44,075 bases of DNA from Bacteroidaceae bacterium (lineage in GTDB: Bacteria; Bacteroidota; Bacteroidia; Bacteroidales; Bacteroidaceae), in assembly GCA_017547385.1 (NCBI GenBank), contig JAFYPU010000009.1, positions 1-44,075 on the forward strand, in the 5' to 3' direction. The notes beneath the pieces are model-generated. The model saw only the letters and a list, made by a program, of their open reading frames with translations. It searched no databases and was not told the origin of the DNA. Shown here piece by piece: positions 34,818 to 43,791 of the stretch. The position numbers were made by a program, and so were the translations under genes. The number at the start of each line of letters is the position of its first letter. Position 1 is the first letter of the stretch.

Positions 34818-36091
34818 AAGGGTTAAGACCCATTATCTGCATCGTTTTTGCTACACTATTTCACCCCTCTTCTGCTCAACAAAGTGCAACTTTGAGCAAC
34901 GAGATACACACACTGATTGTGGCTGTGGAGGGGCGCGAACGGCAACTGCCCGTGTTGCAACTAGGAAGCGACGAGCGCCTGAACATCTCCTTTGATGACA
35001 TGACGCACGATTATCGCCGCTTCACATACACTTTGCAACATTGCACCTGGGATTGGCGCACATCTGAAAACCTATTTGAGAGCGAATACATGGAGTCGTC
35101 TGCAGATGAAGGTATCATTGAGGGATATACCCAAAGCATGAACACGTCCGTGCCCTACACTCACTACGAATTCAGTTTGCCCAACGACTACATGTGCCCC
35201 CTCCTTTCAGGCAATTATCGACTGACCATCAGCGTGGACGACACCGAAGCCGACGAGGGGAAACGTCCAGTGGCAGTAGCCTGCTTTAGCGTGGTCGAAC
35301 CCCTCATCGGAATAAGCGCAACAGTGAGCACCAACACCGAAATAGACTGGAACGACCGACATCAACAACTCACACTGCAGGCCAACTGCGGAGCCCTCAA
35401 TGCAAGAGATGCGCGCACTGAGTTCAAAGCCATCGTCCTGCAAAACCGCAGATGGGACAACGCCGTGATAGCCCCCACGCCTACATCCATCATGGGCAGC
35501 ACCCTGCTATGGGAACACGACCGCCGATTGGCATTTACGGCCGGCAACGAATATCGAAAGTTCGAAATGCTCAGCACGCGCTATCCCGGCATGGGGATGG
35601 AGAGCACCGCATTTTATCCCCCCTACTACCACGGGGCTTTATTCCCCGACGAAGTGCGACGCAACTACTTGTATGAAGAAGACTGCAACGGCTGCCGCGT
35701 GATACGCACCGACGATGGTTTCGGGGGATCACCGCAGACAGAAAGCGACTACATGCTCACCCACTTCACCCTCATGGCAGACTCCCTGCCGGGCACCGCA
35801 GTTTACGTCAGCGGCGATTGGACACACCACCTGCTCACCCCCACATACCGCATGCACTACAACGCAAGCACCAAGACCTACGAAACTGTGCTCCTCCTCA
35901 AGCAAGGCCACTACAACTACCTCTACCTCACCGCTCCGCAGACAGGAAACGCACCTGGGCAGACAGCCCATATCGAAGGTGATTTTCATCAAACTGAAAA
36001 CGAGTACGACATACTCCTATATCACAGCACCCCATCCGAACGTTACGACCGACTGGTGGGCTACACCCGAACTGCCTTCCGAGCGAAGTGA
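34814..36091 (+). CDS. DUF5103 protein (type IX secretion plug-like)
   Basis: A 425-residue exported protein (signal peptide to about residue 21). The pattern QLGSDERLNISFDDMTHDYR, RFTYTLQHCTWDW and VPYTHYEFSLPNDYMCPLLS, then GNYRLTISV is that of DUF5103, whose Flavobacterium member plugs the SprA translocon of type IX secretion. Bacteroides without type IX secretion also carry homologues, so the role here is open. Translation is coupled to the fucosidase through a 4-bp ATGA overlap. Confidence 0.85.
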   Translation: MKGLRPIICIVFATLFHPSSAQQSATLSNEIHTLIVAVEGRERQLPVLQLGSDERLNISFDDMTHDYRRFTYTLQHCTWDWRTSENLFESEYMESSADEGIIEGYTQSMNTSVPYTHYEFSLPNDYMCPLLSGNYRLTISVDDTEADEGKRPVAVACFSVVEPLIGISATVSTNTEIDWNDRHQQLTLQANCGALNARDARTEFKAIVLQNRRWDNAVIAPTPTSIMGSTLLWEHDRRLAFTAGNEYRKFEMLSTRYPGMGMESTAFYPPYYHGALFPDEVRRNYLYEEDCNGCRVIRTDDGFGGSPQTESDYMLTHFTLMADSLPGTAVYVSGDWTHHLLTPTYRMHYNASTKTYETVLLLKQGHYNYLYLTAPQTGNAPGQTAHIEGDFHQTENEYDILLYHSTPSERYDRLVGYTRTAFRAK

Positions 36092-36148
36092 AAGCCCCCA
36101 CTCCGCTAAATTGCTACTTTTACTTATATATAACTTCACATCACAAAC

Positions 36149-37111
36149 ATGATGAAGATAGTATTTCTAGACGGACACACCCTCAACCCCGGCGACCTCA
36201 GTTGGGACCGACTGAAAGCCTTGGGAGATTTTCAAGCATACGACCGCACCGAAACCAAAGAAGAGCTATACCATCGAGCCGCCGACGCCGAAGTGCTGAT
36301 AGTCAACAAAACACCCCTTACCGAAACCGACTTCGACCACCTGCCCAGGCTGCAATTGGTCTGCGTGGCCGCCACCGGATATGACGTCGTTGACGTTGAA
36401 GCTGCACGCCGGCGAGGCATCCCTGTGTGCAACGCAGCCGGCTACGGCAGCCGCGCTGTAGCACAAATGGCCACAGCCCTCCTGCTCGAAGCAACAACAC
36501 GCGCAGGCCACTATGCCCAAGCCAACCGCCAAGGCTTTTGGACTAACAGCCGCGACTTCTGCTGCTGGAACAATCCCCTCATCGAACTAGCAGACAAGCA
36601 CGCGTGCATCGTAGGCTACGGCAACATTGGCCGACACCTCGCCGACATCCTGCGCGCCCTCGGTATGAAACTTCATGCCGTCAGCTCCAAGCCGCAAGAA
36701 GAGCTGCCCCCCGATGTGCAGAAAATCACACTCGAAGAGGCTTTTTCCACATGCCATGTGGTAAGCCTCAATTGTCCCCTCACCCCCAGCAATCGTGAAA
36801 TGGTTAACGCCACATTATTAGCTAAAGCCAATCCGAATCTCATCCTCATCAATACCGCGCGAGGGCGGCTCATCGACGAAAAAGCCGTGGCCCAGGCCTT
36901 ATGGGAAAACAGGTTTGCGGCCTACTGCTGCGACGTCCTGTCCCACGAGCCACCAGCTGCAGACAACCCTATCCTGACAGCCCCACGCACCATCGTAACT
37001 CCCCACGTAGCTTGGGCAACGGTGGAAGCTCGCGAGCGGATAATTGACATATTAGCAAGCAACATTAAGGCCTACACTGAGGGAAAAATACAGAATGTGG
37101 TAAACGCCTAA
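36149..37111 (+). CDS. D-2-hydroxyacid dehydrogenase
   Basis: A 320-residue NAD-dependent dehydrogenase. NAD fold: CIVGYGNIGRHLADILRALG. Catalytic residues: arginine in NTARGRLID, glutamate in LSHEPPAADNP and histidine in TPHVAW. The set suits glycerate dehydrogenase/hydroxypyruvate reductase, but the substrate cannot be read from sequence. Two adjacent ATGs (36149, 36152) make the start uncertain by one residue. Confidence 0.92.
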   Translation: MMKIVFLDGHTLNPGDLSWDRLKALGDFQAYDRTETKEELYHRAADAEVLIVNKTPLTETDFDHLPRLQLVCVAATGYDVVDVEAARRRGIPVCNAAGYGSRAVAQMATALLLEATTRAGHYAQANRQGFWTNSRDFCCWNNPLIELADKHACIVGYGNIGRHLADILRALGMKLHAVSSKPQEELPPDVQKITLEEAFSTCHVVSLNCPLTPSNREMVNATLLAKANPNLILINTARGRLIDEKAVAQALWENRFAAYCCDVLSHEPPAADNPILTAPRTIVTPHVAWATVEARERIIDILASNIKAYTEGKIQNVVNA

Positions 37112-37161
37112 CCCTCCCCTTTTTTAACATACATCAGCAATAAACAAATCTTAAAAAAGCA

Positions 37162-37791
37162 ATGATAGAAATCACCTTTACCCAAGTGCTCGACTTCATC
37201 GGCACCCTTGCCTTTGCCATCTCCGGCATACGCCTCGCCTCAGCCAAGCAGTTCGACCTCTTTGGAGCCTACGTCGTGGGCGTTGTTACAGCCATTGGCG
37301 GAGGTACCATGCGCGACCTCATGCTGGGCAACCAGATATTCTGGATGACCAACTCATTCTATCTCATCTGCTCAGCCATCGCCCTACTGTGGGTCATTGC
37401 CTTCCGGCGCCTGCTCGTGCGGCAGAACAACACGTGGTTCCTCTTCGACACCATCGGGTTGGCCCTCTTCACCGTAACCGGCATCGAGAAGACCCTCACC
37501 GCCCCTGCCGAATACCCCTTCTGGGTGGCTATCATCATGGGGGCCATCACGGGAGCTGCCGGCGGCGTATTTCGCGATGTCTTTATCAACGAAGTGCCCC
37601 TTATCTTCCGCAAAGAGATCTACGCCTTGGCCTGCGTCATCGGTGGCATGGTCTATGGCGTGTGCTATCACCTACTCGGGCTCGACACCATCAGCTCCGG
37701 CCTCATCTGCGGCAGCACCGTCATTATCATGCGCCTTTTGGCCGTGAAATACGGGCTGCACCTGCCCACCCTCAAGGGCGAACCCGAATAA
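37162..37791 (+). CDS. TRIC/UPF0126 family membrane protein
   Basis: A 209-residue inner-membrane protein of seven segments, made of two homologous UPF0126 halves: GGGTMRDLMLG in the first and GAAGGVFRDVFINEVPL in the second. Prokaryotic relatives form trimeric cation channels. It stands 50 nt after the dehydrogenase; shared transcription is possible. Confidence 0.93.
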   Translation: MIEITFTQVLDFIGTLAFAISGIRLASAKQFDLFGAYVVGVVTAIGGGTMRDLMLGNQIFWMTNSFYLICSAIALLWVIAFRRLLVRQNNTWFLFDTIGLALFTVTGIEKTLTAPAEYPFWVAIIMGAITGAAGGVFRDVFINEVPLIFRKEIYALACVIGGMVYGVCYHLLGLDTISSGLICGSTVIIMRLLAVKYGLHLPTLKGEPE

Positions 37792-37952
37792 AAATCCCCA
37801 TCCCAGAAAGTTTCCGCAGCAAACATGCCGCACAGCATAACCCTCGGGCTTGCACACACGCGCCGAAAGTCCCATTTTTGCGCTGCCCCGACAAAAGGGG
37901 AAAACAATCTTTTTACCTTAAAACAACAAAACTAATACCTATCAAAAACACT

Positions 37953-37984
37953 TGGGCCGCCCGTTGCGAAACGGGCGGCCCAAC
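37953..37984 (-). terminator. Terminator with GNRA-type loop
   Basis: TTGGGCCGCCCGTT (37953-37966) pairs perfectly with AACGGGCGGCCCAA (37971-37984) around GCGA on the plus strand. On the minus strand the stem is followed by GTGTTTTTG, so it most likely ends the apbE-crp transcript. The rest of 37792-38090 shows no gene. Confidence 0.85.
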
Positions 37985-38090
37985 TTCATTCAGGAGTAAG
38001 GGGGAGCAGAAGTCGGAGAATAACGGTACAAACACAGGAGCAGAGGACTCTGTTTCTTTATCTTAGGAATTTGTTCATAAGAACTTATCA

Positions 38091-38771
38091 TTACCTCATC
38101 CGCAACAAATCTTGAAACGCCGGAACAACAATTCGCTCACGGTACAACTGAATTTTACCTTGCTGCTCCAGATTTCCGAGCATGCGTGACACATTCAGCC
38201 GAGTGGCATCCAACTCTTTGGCCAATTGGGTCATCTTGATGCGCAGTTCTTTTTGGCCGGCAGGTCTACAACAACGGTCCGCCAAAAAACGCACAAATCG
38301 GTGCGACAAGTCTAGAGGCATGCTGCGCCAACGACTGCGGTGTACTTGTTGCAAATGATAGCTGAGGAAATTCAAATAATTGAAACGAAAAATCGTATAA
38401 TCGAAGAGTATGTCGCGCACCACGGATTTATCAATCTCCATCACCTCAACTTCTGTTTCGGCCAAAAAACTACGGGTGTATGTCGTATTTAGACCAAAAA
38501 GATTCTCAGGTTGCACCACTTGCGGTGCATGAAGTTGTTCGTTGAGAATGTAAGAACGATTGTCGCCACATCCCGAGACACAAACATCGCCCGAAAGCAC
38601 AAAAATCAAACTCCGACAAGGCTCGTCCTGCTTGACAATTGTGGTGCCGGCCGGACATTTCCGACTGGCGAATTGCACTCGCTCAACCATTTCAAGGAAT
38701 TCATTCTTTCCCAACCCCTGAAAGAGAGGTAGTTCGAGCAAACGCAGAAAAAAATCATTGGTGTGCGGCAT
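38091..38771 (-). CDS. Crp/Fnr family transcription regulator
   Basis: A 226-residue regulator. The N-terminal cyclic-nucleotide-type beta barrel spans about residues 10-125 (CPAGTTIVKQDEPCRSLIFV; LSGDVCVSG). The C-terminal winged helix (about 165-215) has LAKELDATRLNVSRMLGNLE as the recognition part. No FNR-type cysteine cluster is evident. It is 18 nt after apbE in the same direction, suggesting a link between redox flavoprotein maturation and this regulator. Confidence 0.92.
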   Translation of the reverse strand: MPHTNDFFLRLLELPLFQGLGKNEFLEMVERVQFASRKCPAGTTIVKQDEPCRSLIFVLSGDVCVSGCGDNRSYILNEQLHAPQVVQPENLFGLNTTYTRSFLAETEVEVMEIDKSVVRDILFDYTIFRFNYLNFLSYHLQQVHRSRWRSMPLDLSHRFVRFLADRCCRPAGQKELRIKMTQLAKELDATRLNVSRMLGNLEQQGKIQLYRERIVVPAFQDLLRMR

Positions 38772-38789
38772 ATTGACAAAGTTGATTTC

Positions 38790-39800
38790 TCACTCTGTTT
38801 CGAGCAATTCATTCATACGAGGTGTGCACCAAGTGGCCATTTCACCATCAGCATTTTCATAAATGAAATATCCCATCAATTCGGGATGTTGTTCCAAAAT
38901 GCTTTTGGCACTATCCAAACCCACCACCATGAAAGCTGTTGCATAGGCATCGGCCGTGGCACAATCAGGGGCCACTACAGAAGCTGAAAGCAAAGAATGT
39001 TGAACCGGATAACCCGTACGCGGATGAATGGTATGAGCATAGCGCTTACCGTCCTTCACATAATGATTACGATAATTACCACTCGTAGCCATGGCTTTGT
39101 TTGTTACGCTCAATACTGCCTGCACATCAGCATTTCCGGCCTCAGGTTTCGGCACACTCACACCGATACGCCAAGGTTTTCCGTGCGAGTTGGTGCCACG
39201 CACCACCACTTCGCCACCTATTTCAATCATAAAGTTGCGAATGCCCAAGCTATCGAACATCGCAGCCACATGGTCGACGGCAAATCCTTTGGCTATGGCA
39301 CCACAATCCATCATCACCCGAGGATGAAGTTTCTCAATCTGTCCGTTCTCGGTAAGCCTCACATGTGTGTAACCCACTGCCGGTAGCAAACTATCGATTA
39401 AAGCCGGCGTGATGCTGTCTGCTTTTGAAAAACCAAAACCCCATGCATTGACCAAAGGAGCCACTGTGATATCAAAAGCACCATTCGTTTCGGCAGACAC
39501 GGTTTGGGCCAATGTAAACACCCGAGCAAACAATGAATCTGCTGCAACCTCTTCTCCACGATTGATTCGCGACAACAAACTATTAGAATTAAACATCGAA
39601 AAAGTGGCATCCACCTGCTGCAGACGTTCCATTATTTCAGTTTCTAATGAAGTGGGGTATTCATATTTTGCATGATAAGTTGTACCAAAGATGCGCCCTT
39701 TACTGTTTTGCATCTCTGTGGTTCGATTACGCAGAATCCAAATAGTGCTAATCACTAATACCAATAAGAATAGGTAATGCCATGGACGAAGTTTCTTCAT
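38790..39800 (-). CDS. apbE: FAD:protein FMN transferase
   Basis: A 336-residue ApbE protein that attaches FMN to threonine of exported redox proteins such as NqrC or RnfG. A membrane anchor (YLFLLVLVISTIWIL) sits at the N-terminus. Family blocks: VDATFSMFNSNSLLSRINRG, GAFDITVAPLVNAWGFGF, MMDCGAIAKGFAVDHVA and ATADAYATAFMVVG (metal and FAD region). No target flavoprotein gene is in the window. Confidence 0.95.
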   Translation of the reverse strand: MKKLRPWHYLFLLVLVISTIWILRNRTTEMQNSKGRIFGTTYHAKYEYPTSLETEIMERLQQVDATFSMFNSNSLLSRINRGEEVAADSLFARVFTLAQTVSAETNGAFDITVAPLVNAWGFGFSKADSITPALIDSLLPAVGYTHVRLTENGQIEKLHPRVMMDCGAIAKGFAVDHVAAMFDSLGIRNFMIEIGGEVVVRGTNSHGKPWRIGVSVPKPEAGNADVQAVLSVTNKAMATSGNYRNHYVKDGKRYAHTIHPRTGYPVQHSLLSASVVAPDCATADAYATAFMVVGLDSAKSILEQHPELMGYFIYENADGEMATWCTPRMNELLETE

Positions 39801-39883
39801 ATTATTTTTTGTTTAGATGTGGTGAAATAAGAATCTAAGAAACTATTTTCTCTCTGTTGAAACAACAATAACGAAATTGTTAA

Positions 39884-40450
39884 TCAAACACATAGATGTT
39901 CCAATAAGACTTTACAACCGATGAAGATGAGAAGCACACCGCCCAAATAGCCGGCACGGAAATTAAGTCGCTGCCCCACTTTCACTCCGATGTATTTGCC
40001 GATGACACTCAGCAGAAACGAAACTGCTCCGATTTGCAACAATGGCATCAGGAGCATCTCTGATTTTTTCAGTCCCATGCCCCAAAACGAAACACCTACC
40101 GACAGAGCATCAATGCTTGTGGCCACAGCCAGCATAAGCAACACGCCCAAATGCGAAGGGTCATAATGTTGCTTTTCTTCCGGTTTTCGTGCATCCCAAC
40201 ACATTTTCAGTCCCAAAAACATCAGCAAAGCAAAAGCTATCCAATGGTCAAAACTGGAAATCTGTTGCTCAAAAAGCCCCGTCAACTGCCACCCCAGCCA
40301 CGGCATAACGGCCTGAAAGGCTCCAAAGAGAAATGCCATCAACCATACTTGCCCCCCCATGCGTCGCTGCAGAATGCCGCAAGTGATACTCACAGTGAAA
40401 CAATCCATGGCCAGAGCCAAGGCCAACAAAAAAGCATCAAAGTATGTCAT
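39884..40450 (-). CDS. mntP: Manganese efflux pump MntP
   Basis: A 188-residue six-helix exporter. The two homologous halves each have an acidic signature: LALAMDCFTVSITCG and TSIDALSVGVSFWG. E. coli MntP removes toxic Mn(II). No yybP-ykoY riboswitch precedes it: only 44 nt separate it from the DUF6048 gene, with which it may be cotranscribed. Confidence 0.94.
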   Translation of the reverse strand: MTYFDAFLLALALAMDCFTVSITCGILQRRMGGQVWLMAFLFGAFQAVMPWLGWQLTGLFEQQISSFDHWIAFALLMFLGLKMCWDARKPEEKQHYDPSHLGVLLMLAVATSIDALSVGVSFWGMGLKKSEMLLMPLLQIGAVSFLLSVIGKYIGVKVGQRLNFRAGYLGGVLLIFIGCKVLLEHLCV

Positions 40451-40494
40451 CGGTTGAGATTAAAAATTCCAACAATCCATCAAAGGAATAATGT

Positions 40495-41235
40495 CTAAAT
40501 ATCAAAGATTATATTGAATGTACCGCCGAAGGCACTATTGTCGTTCTTGCCAAATCCCGGCAGATACCAAGCACGGCCCATGGGAGCTTGCTTTTCGGAA
40601 AAACGCATCCGATAACGAGCCGACCATCCCAAATGAAAGAATTTCCACACCTTGGTTTCAAGGCCCACCACCAATTCACCCCAATGGGCATTTCCGGCAA
40701 TGTTCTTGAAATGAAATGGTGTTTCTGTTCCCCAAATAGGATCTTGAATGGCCGGGCCACTCATATCATATCTGAAAGAGGTATATCCATAGCGAACGCC
40801 TACAAAGATGCGATTGCCTGAAAACTTATCCTTAAGCACGTTGTAATCACAGCCCACACGAAAATAGGGAGCACTCACACGGAAATGATTGTCGGATTCG
40901 TCATTGACATAATTGCTCCGTCCCAATCCCACTTCAGCAATGGGGAAAAAGCGGTTTTTTAGGTTCACTCTGACTGCTCCTTCGTATTGTCCATACGAAC
41001 AGAAAGCAGCCATCACCGCTCCACACACATCGCCAGAAATCGAAACACCGGCAAACAGAGGGTCGTCGGGATGAAGCAATCCATTCAAGGCCTCATCAGC
41101 TTGGGCATATTGCACTCCTCGAATGCGTGGCGTGGTGGTCTTGGCTGTGTCAGCCACCGTCTGACTCAACGCCGGCATCGCAAAACTAAGGAGCCACAGT
41201 GCGCAAATAGATACGTAGGTTTTCAACATCGTCAT
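40495..41235 (-). CDS. DUF6048 outer-membrane-like protein
   Basis: A 246-residue protein with a signal peptide (CALWLLSFAMPALSQ, cut near residue 25). The mature part has alternating aromatic strands (FFPIAEVGLGRSNYV, IFVGVRYGYTSFRYD, FFHLGWSARYRMRFSE) and ends FNIIFDI, as expected of a small outer-membrane beta barrel. It overlaps the preceding DUF6452 gene by 50 bp. The two are commonly neighbours in Bacteroidales. Confidence 0.85.
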   Translation of the reverse strand: MTMLKTYVSICALWLLSFAMPALSQTVADTAKTTTPRIRGVQYAQADEALNGLLHPDDPLFAGVSISGDVCGAVMAAFCSYGQYEGAVRVNLKNRFFPIAEVGLGRSNYVNDESDNHFRVSAPYFRVGCDYNVLKDKFSGNRIFVGVRYGYTSFRYDMSGPAIQDPIWGTETPFHFKNIAGNAHWGELVVGLETKVWKFFHLGWSARYRMRFSEKQAPMGRAWYLPGFGKNDNSAFGGTFNIIFDI

Positions 41236-41749
41236 AATTTACTGCGGTTCTTACCAAAGCCACACTATCAATGGCCAAAGGGAAGTCGCCGTTCTCTTGT
41301 TGTTTCCATTTCACATCGGTCAGCGTGTGAAAAACTGTGGCCGGACACTCTATGCTCTCATAATGGGGTATGTTGGCGTGAGAAACAATCAAAGTGTCAG
41401 TGCCCACCTTTCCTGTCCCGTCTGTAAAACGTAACAAAAATGTATCGGCATCTGCCACTTGACGCAAAGGCAACATAAAATCCGTGATGTCGGAAGCGCG
41501 GTTCAACAATACGGTATCCTTACCCAGGGGGAGCACATCCAATGTTTCCTGAAGCTTGAGATGCTCGTGGGTGTCGGCCGAATAGAGTCCGCACGTCATC
41601 ACCACGATATTGTCCAGGAGACATTCAATGTTCGAACAGCCCGACACAAAAATCAGCAGTGATACAACACTGACACCCAACTTGGATGCAAATCGAAACA
41701 AAGGATTATATTTCTTTTTCAATTTGGTAATTGTTACGATTTTCTGCAT
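41186..41749 (-). CDS. DUF6452 lipoprotein
   Basis: A 187-residue predicted lipoprotein: VVSLLIFVSGCSNIECLL with the lipidated cysteine near residue 38, after an unusually long basic leader. The start at 41749 lies inside the glycosyltransferase gene (44-bp overlap), but there is no later ATG before the signal. A GTG or TTG start further in is possible. The remainder has beta strands (DTVLLNRASDITDFMLPLRQ). The function is unknown; its overlap with the DUF6048 gene suggests a shared role at the outer membrane. Confidence 0.82.
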   Translation of the reverse strand: MQKIVTITKLKKKYNPLFRFASKLGVSVVSLLIFVSGCSNIECLLDNIVVMTCGLYSADTHEHLKLQETLDVLPLGKDTVLLNRASDITDFMLPLRQVADADTFLLRFTDGTGKVGTDTLIVSHANIPHYESIECPATVFHTLTDVKWKQQENGDFPLAIDSVALVRTAVNYDDVENLRIYLRTVAP

Positions 41750-42671
41750 TGCGACTAATCAACTCACCCAAGAAACCGGCCACAAACAACTGTGTTCCGA
41801 GAATCATCATGGTCAGAGCAATATAGAAATAGGGCGAACTCGTTACCAGGGGAGCCGGTGTATCTGTTGCCAATGCGAAGAGTTTGTTAGCTCCCACGAT
41901 GACGCAAGCAATAAAGCCAAAGGCAAACATCAATGTTCCCAAAAATCCGAACACATGCATGGGTTTCAGTCCGAAACGATTGAGGAACCAAAGCGACAAC
42001 AGGTCCAAATAACCATTCACAAAGCGGTTCAGACCGCCAAACTTGGTTTTGCCAAACTTGCGTGCTTGGTGCTGAACCACCTTCTCACCAATCTTTGCAA
42101 AACCAGCGTTCTTGGCCAAATAAGGTATATAGCGATGCATTTCTCCATACACTTCAATGTTCTTCACCACATCATAGCGATAAGCCTTCAATCCGCAATT
42201 GAAGTCGTGCAAATTCGGAATGCCGCTCACTTTTCGTGCCGTCGCATTGAAGAGTTTGGTCGGTATTGTTTTCGACAAGGGGTCATAACGCTTTTGCTTA
42301 TAGCCGGACACCAAATCGTAGCCATCTTCCGTAATCATGCGATAGAGTTCGGGTATTTCGTCGGGCGAGTCCTGCAAGTCTGCATCCATTGTGATGACCA
42401 CACGTCCCTGTGCAGCCTTGAAACCACAGAAGAGTGCCGGTGATTTGCCGTAGTTACGTCTGAATTTGATGCCATGCACGGCATCATTGCTTTCAGCCAA
42501 GCGTTCGATGACCTGCCATGATTCGTCGGTGCTACCATCATTAACAAAAATCACTTCATAGCTGAAGTTGTGTTCCTTCATCACACGCTCAATCCAAGCA
42601 TGCAGTTCCGGCAGACTCTCGGCCTCATTAAAGAGAGGCACCACCACCGAAATGTCGTATTTTGTTTCCAT
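41706..42671 (-). CDS. Family 2 glycosyltransferase with C-terminal membrane helices
   Basis: A 321-residue polyprenyl-phosphate sugar transferase of the DPM1/GtrB type. The GT-A domain has VVPLFNEAESLPELHAWIE, the nucleotide-site DGSTDESW and the metal motif MDADLQDSPDEIPEL. Two membrane segments follow at about 230-305 (GFLGTLMFAFGFIACVIVGA; YIALTMMILGTQLFVAGFLG). Sugar and lipid specificity cannot be read. DUF4199 lies 104 nt upstream, an arrangement common in Bacteroidales. Confidence 0.93.
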   Translation of the reverse strand: METKYDISVVVPLFNEAESLPELHAWIERVMKEHNFSYEVIFVNDGSTDESWQVIERLAESNDAVHGIKFRRNYGKSPALFCGFKAAQGRVVITMDADLQDSPDEIPELYRMITEDGYDLVSGYKQKRYDPLSKTIPTKLFNATARKVSGIPNLHDFNCGLKAYRYDVVKNIEVYGEMHRYIPYLAKNAGFAKIGEKVVQHQARKFGKTKFGGLNRFVNGYLDLLSLWFLNRFGLKPMHVFGFLGTLMFAFGFIACVIVGANKLFALATDTPAPLVTSSPYFYIALTMMILGTQLFVAGFLGELISRNAENRNNYQIEKEI

Positions 42672-42775
42672 ATTTTATATATTGGATTTTGTATGTTTTC
42701 TGTAAATTTATGAAAAGTCTCCGCTCAAATGCAGACTCCTTTTGCACCTGTTGATTTTTTTAGTTTCAGGACAAT

Positions 42776-43366
42776 TCATGCCGACATAACATGACGATGC
42801 CCTCTGCGTGCCACTAATCCGACAAAAAGGGCCAGCACCGGAGCTGTCATCATGTTGAGGTAAACACTCGCAGCAGCAAAATGTGCCGGCGAAACCCCAC
42901 GCAGCTGCTCTATGGCTAGTTCTAGTTCCTCTGTTCCCACATTGCCATACAATTCACGCAGTTCTGCATTCTGTTCGAACACACTCTGCACCTCGGGACT
43001 GCGTAGCGTTGCGACATAAGCATCAACAAAGAACCCTCCATCGATATAGGCAAAATAAATATACACAGCCAAAGCCAGCCAAATGCTTGCATAAAACATC
43101 ATCAGCAGTGTATGCAGGAAACCTCTGGCAAAACCAAAAGCCTCTGCACGTCCGGAGACCTCATCGCGAAAGCGCAATGTGAATAGGCAGGCCAGCACGG
43201 GCACAGCTACACACAGCAACAAAGCAAGCGTGGAGAGCACGGCATAAGCAAAGGTTCCCATAAAGGCTGCAAACGCACCTATGCACACAAACCCCAACAT
43301 CACACCATATTGCATGGCATAAGCATTGGTCTGTCCGGAAGGACGTTTGGCATTTTTTGTTTCCAT
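42776..43366 (-). CDS. DUF4199 membrane protein
   Basis: A 196-residue protein with four membrane segments (YGVMLGFVCIGAFAAFMGTF; ALLLCVAVPVLACLFTL; LLMMFYASIWLALAVYIYFA; MMTAPVLALFVGLVA). The order and the GRAEAFGFARGF segment match DUF4199. The ATG at 43366 (METKNAKRPSG) is preferred to 43402. The function is unknown; it usually accompanies the glycosyltransferase that follows. Confidence 0.87.
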   Translation of the reverse strand: METKNAKRPSGQTNAYAMQYGVMLGFVCIGAFAAFMGTFAYAVLSTLALLLCVAVPVLACLFTLRFRDEVSGRAEAFGFARGFLHTLLMMFYASIWLALAVYIYFAYIDGGFFVDAYVATLRSPEVQSVFEQNAELRELYGNVGTEELELAIEQLRGVSPAHFAAASVYLNMMTAPVLALFVGLVARRGHRHVMSA

Positions 43367-43494
43367 TTTTTCCGTATTGTGAGAACTGCCTCTTTTCCGC
43401 ATTTCATTCTGTCAGCAAACTTTTCGGCAGAAGTGAGGCAATCCTTTTTAACATCATCATTCACCATTCTGACGCACGTCACTACCGTGCTGCC

Positions 43495-43647
43495 CTAATC
43501 CTTGTTCAGTATCACCAATGCTGCAATTACGCCGGGCACCCAGCCCACCAATGTCAGCAGAAACACAATCAACACTGATCCGCAACCGCGATCCAACACA
43601 GCCAAAGGCGGAAAAAAAATGGCTAAAATCACTCGAAGAAGAGACAT
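43495..43647 (-). CDS. YqaE/Pmp3 family small membrane protein
   Basis: A 50-residue protein reading MSLLRVILAIFFPPLAVLDR followed by GCGSVLIVFLLTLVGWVPGV, and ending ALVILNKD. The FFPPLAV segment, two hydrophobic helices and the PG between them are the Pmp3/YqaE signature. Such proteins affect membrane potential under salt or cold stress. It is read leftward, 128 nt upstream of the DUF4199 gene. Confidence 0.92.
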   Translation of the reverse strand: MSLLRVILAIFFPPLAVLDRGCGSVLIVFLLTLVGWVPGVIAALVILNKD

Positions 43648-43791
43648 AGTTTTATCAGTTTTTTATTGAATAATACTCATTACAGCGCGAAGTTAAACAA
43701 ATCTCTTTGAAAAACAAAAGGAGAGTTCCGAGAGTTACACCAACGTGATGCATCTTTAGGCTCAACACCTCATTCGAAAAAAACAGAGTGT

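Noticed and set aside
40451-40494. Manganese riboswitch before mntP
   Set aside because: The gap is only 44 nt and shows no yybP-ykoY-like structure.
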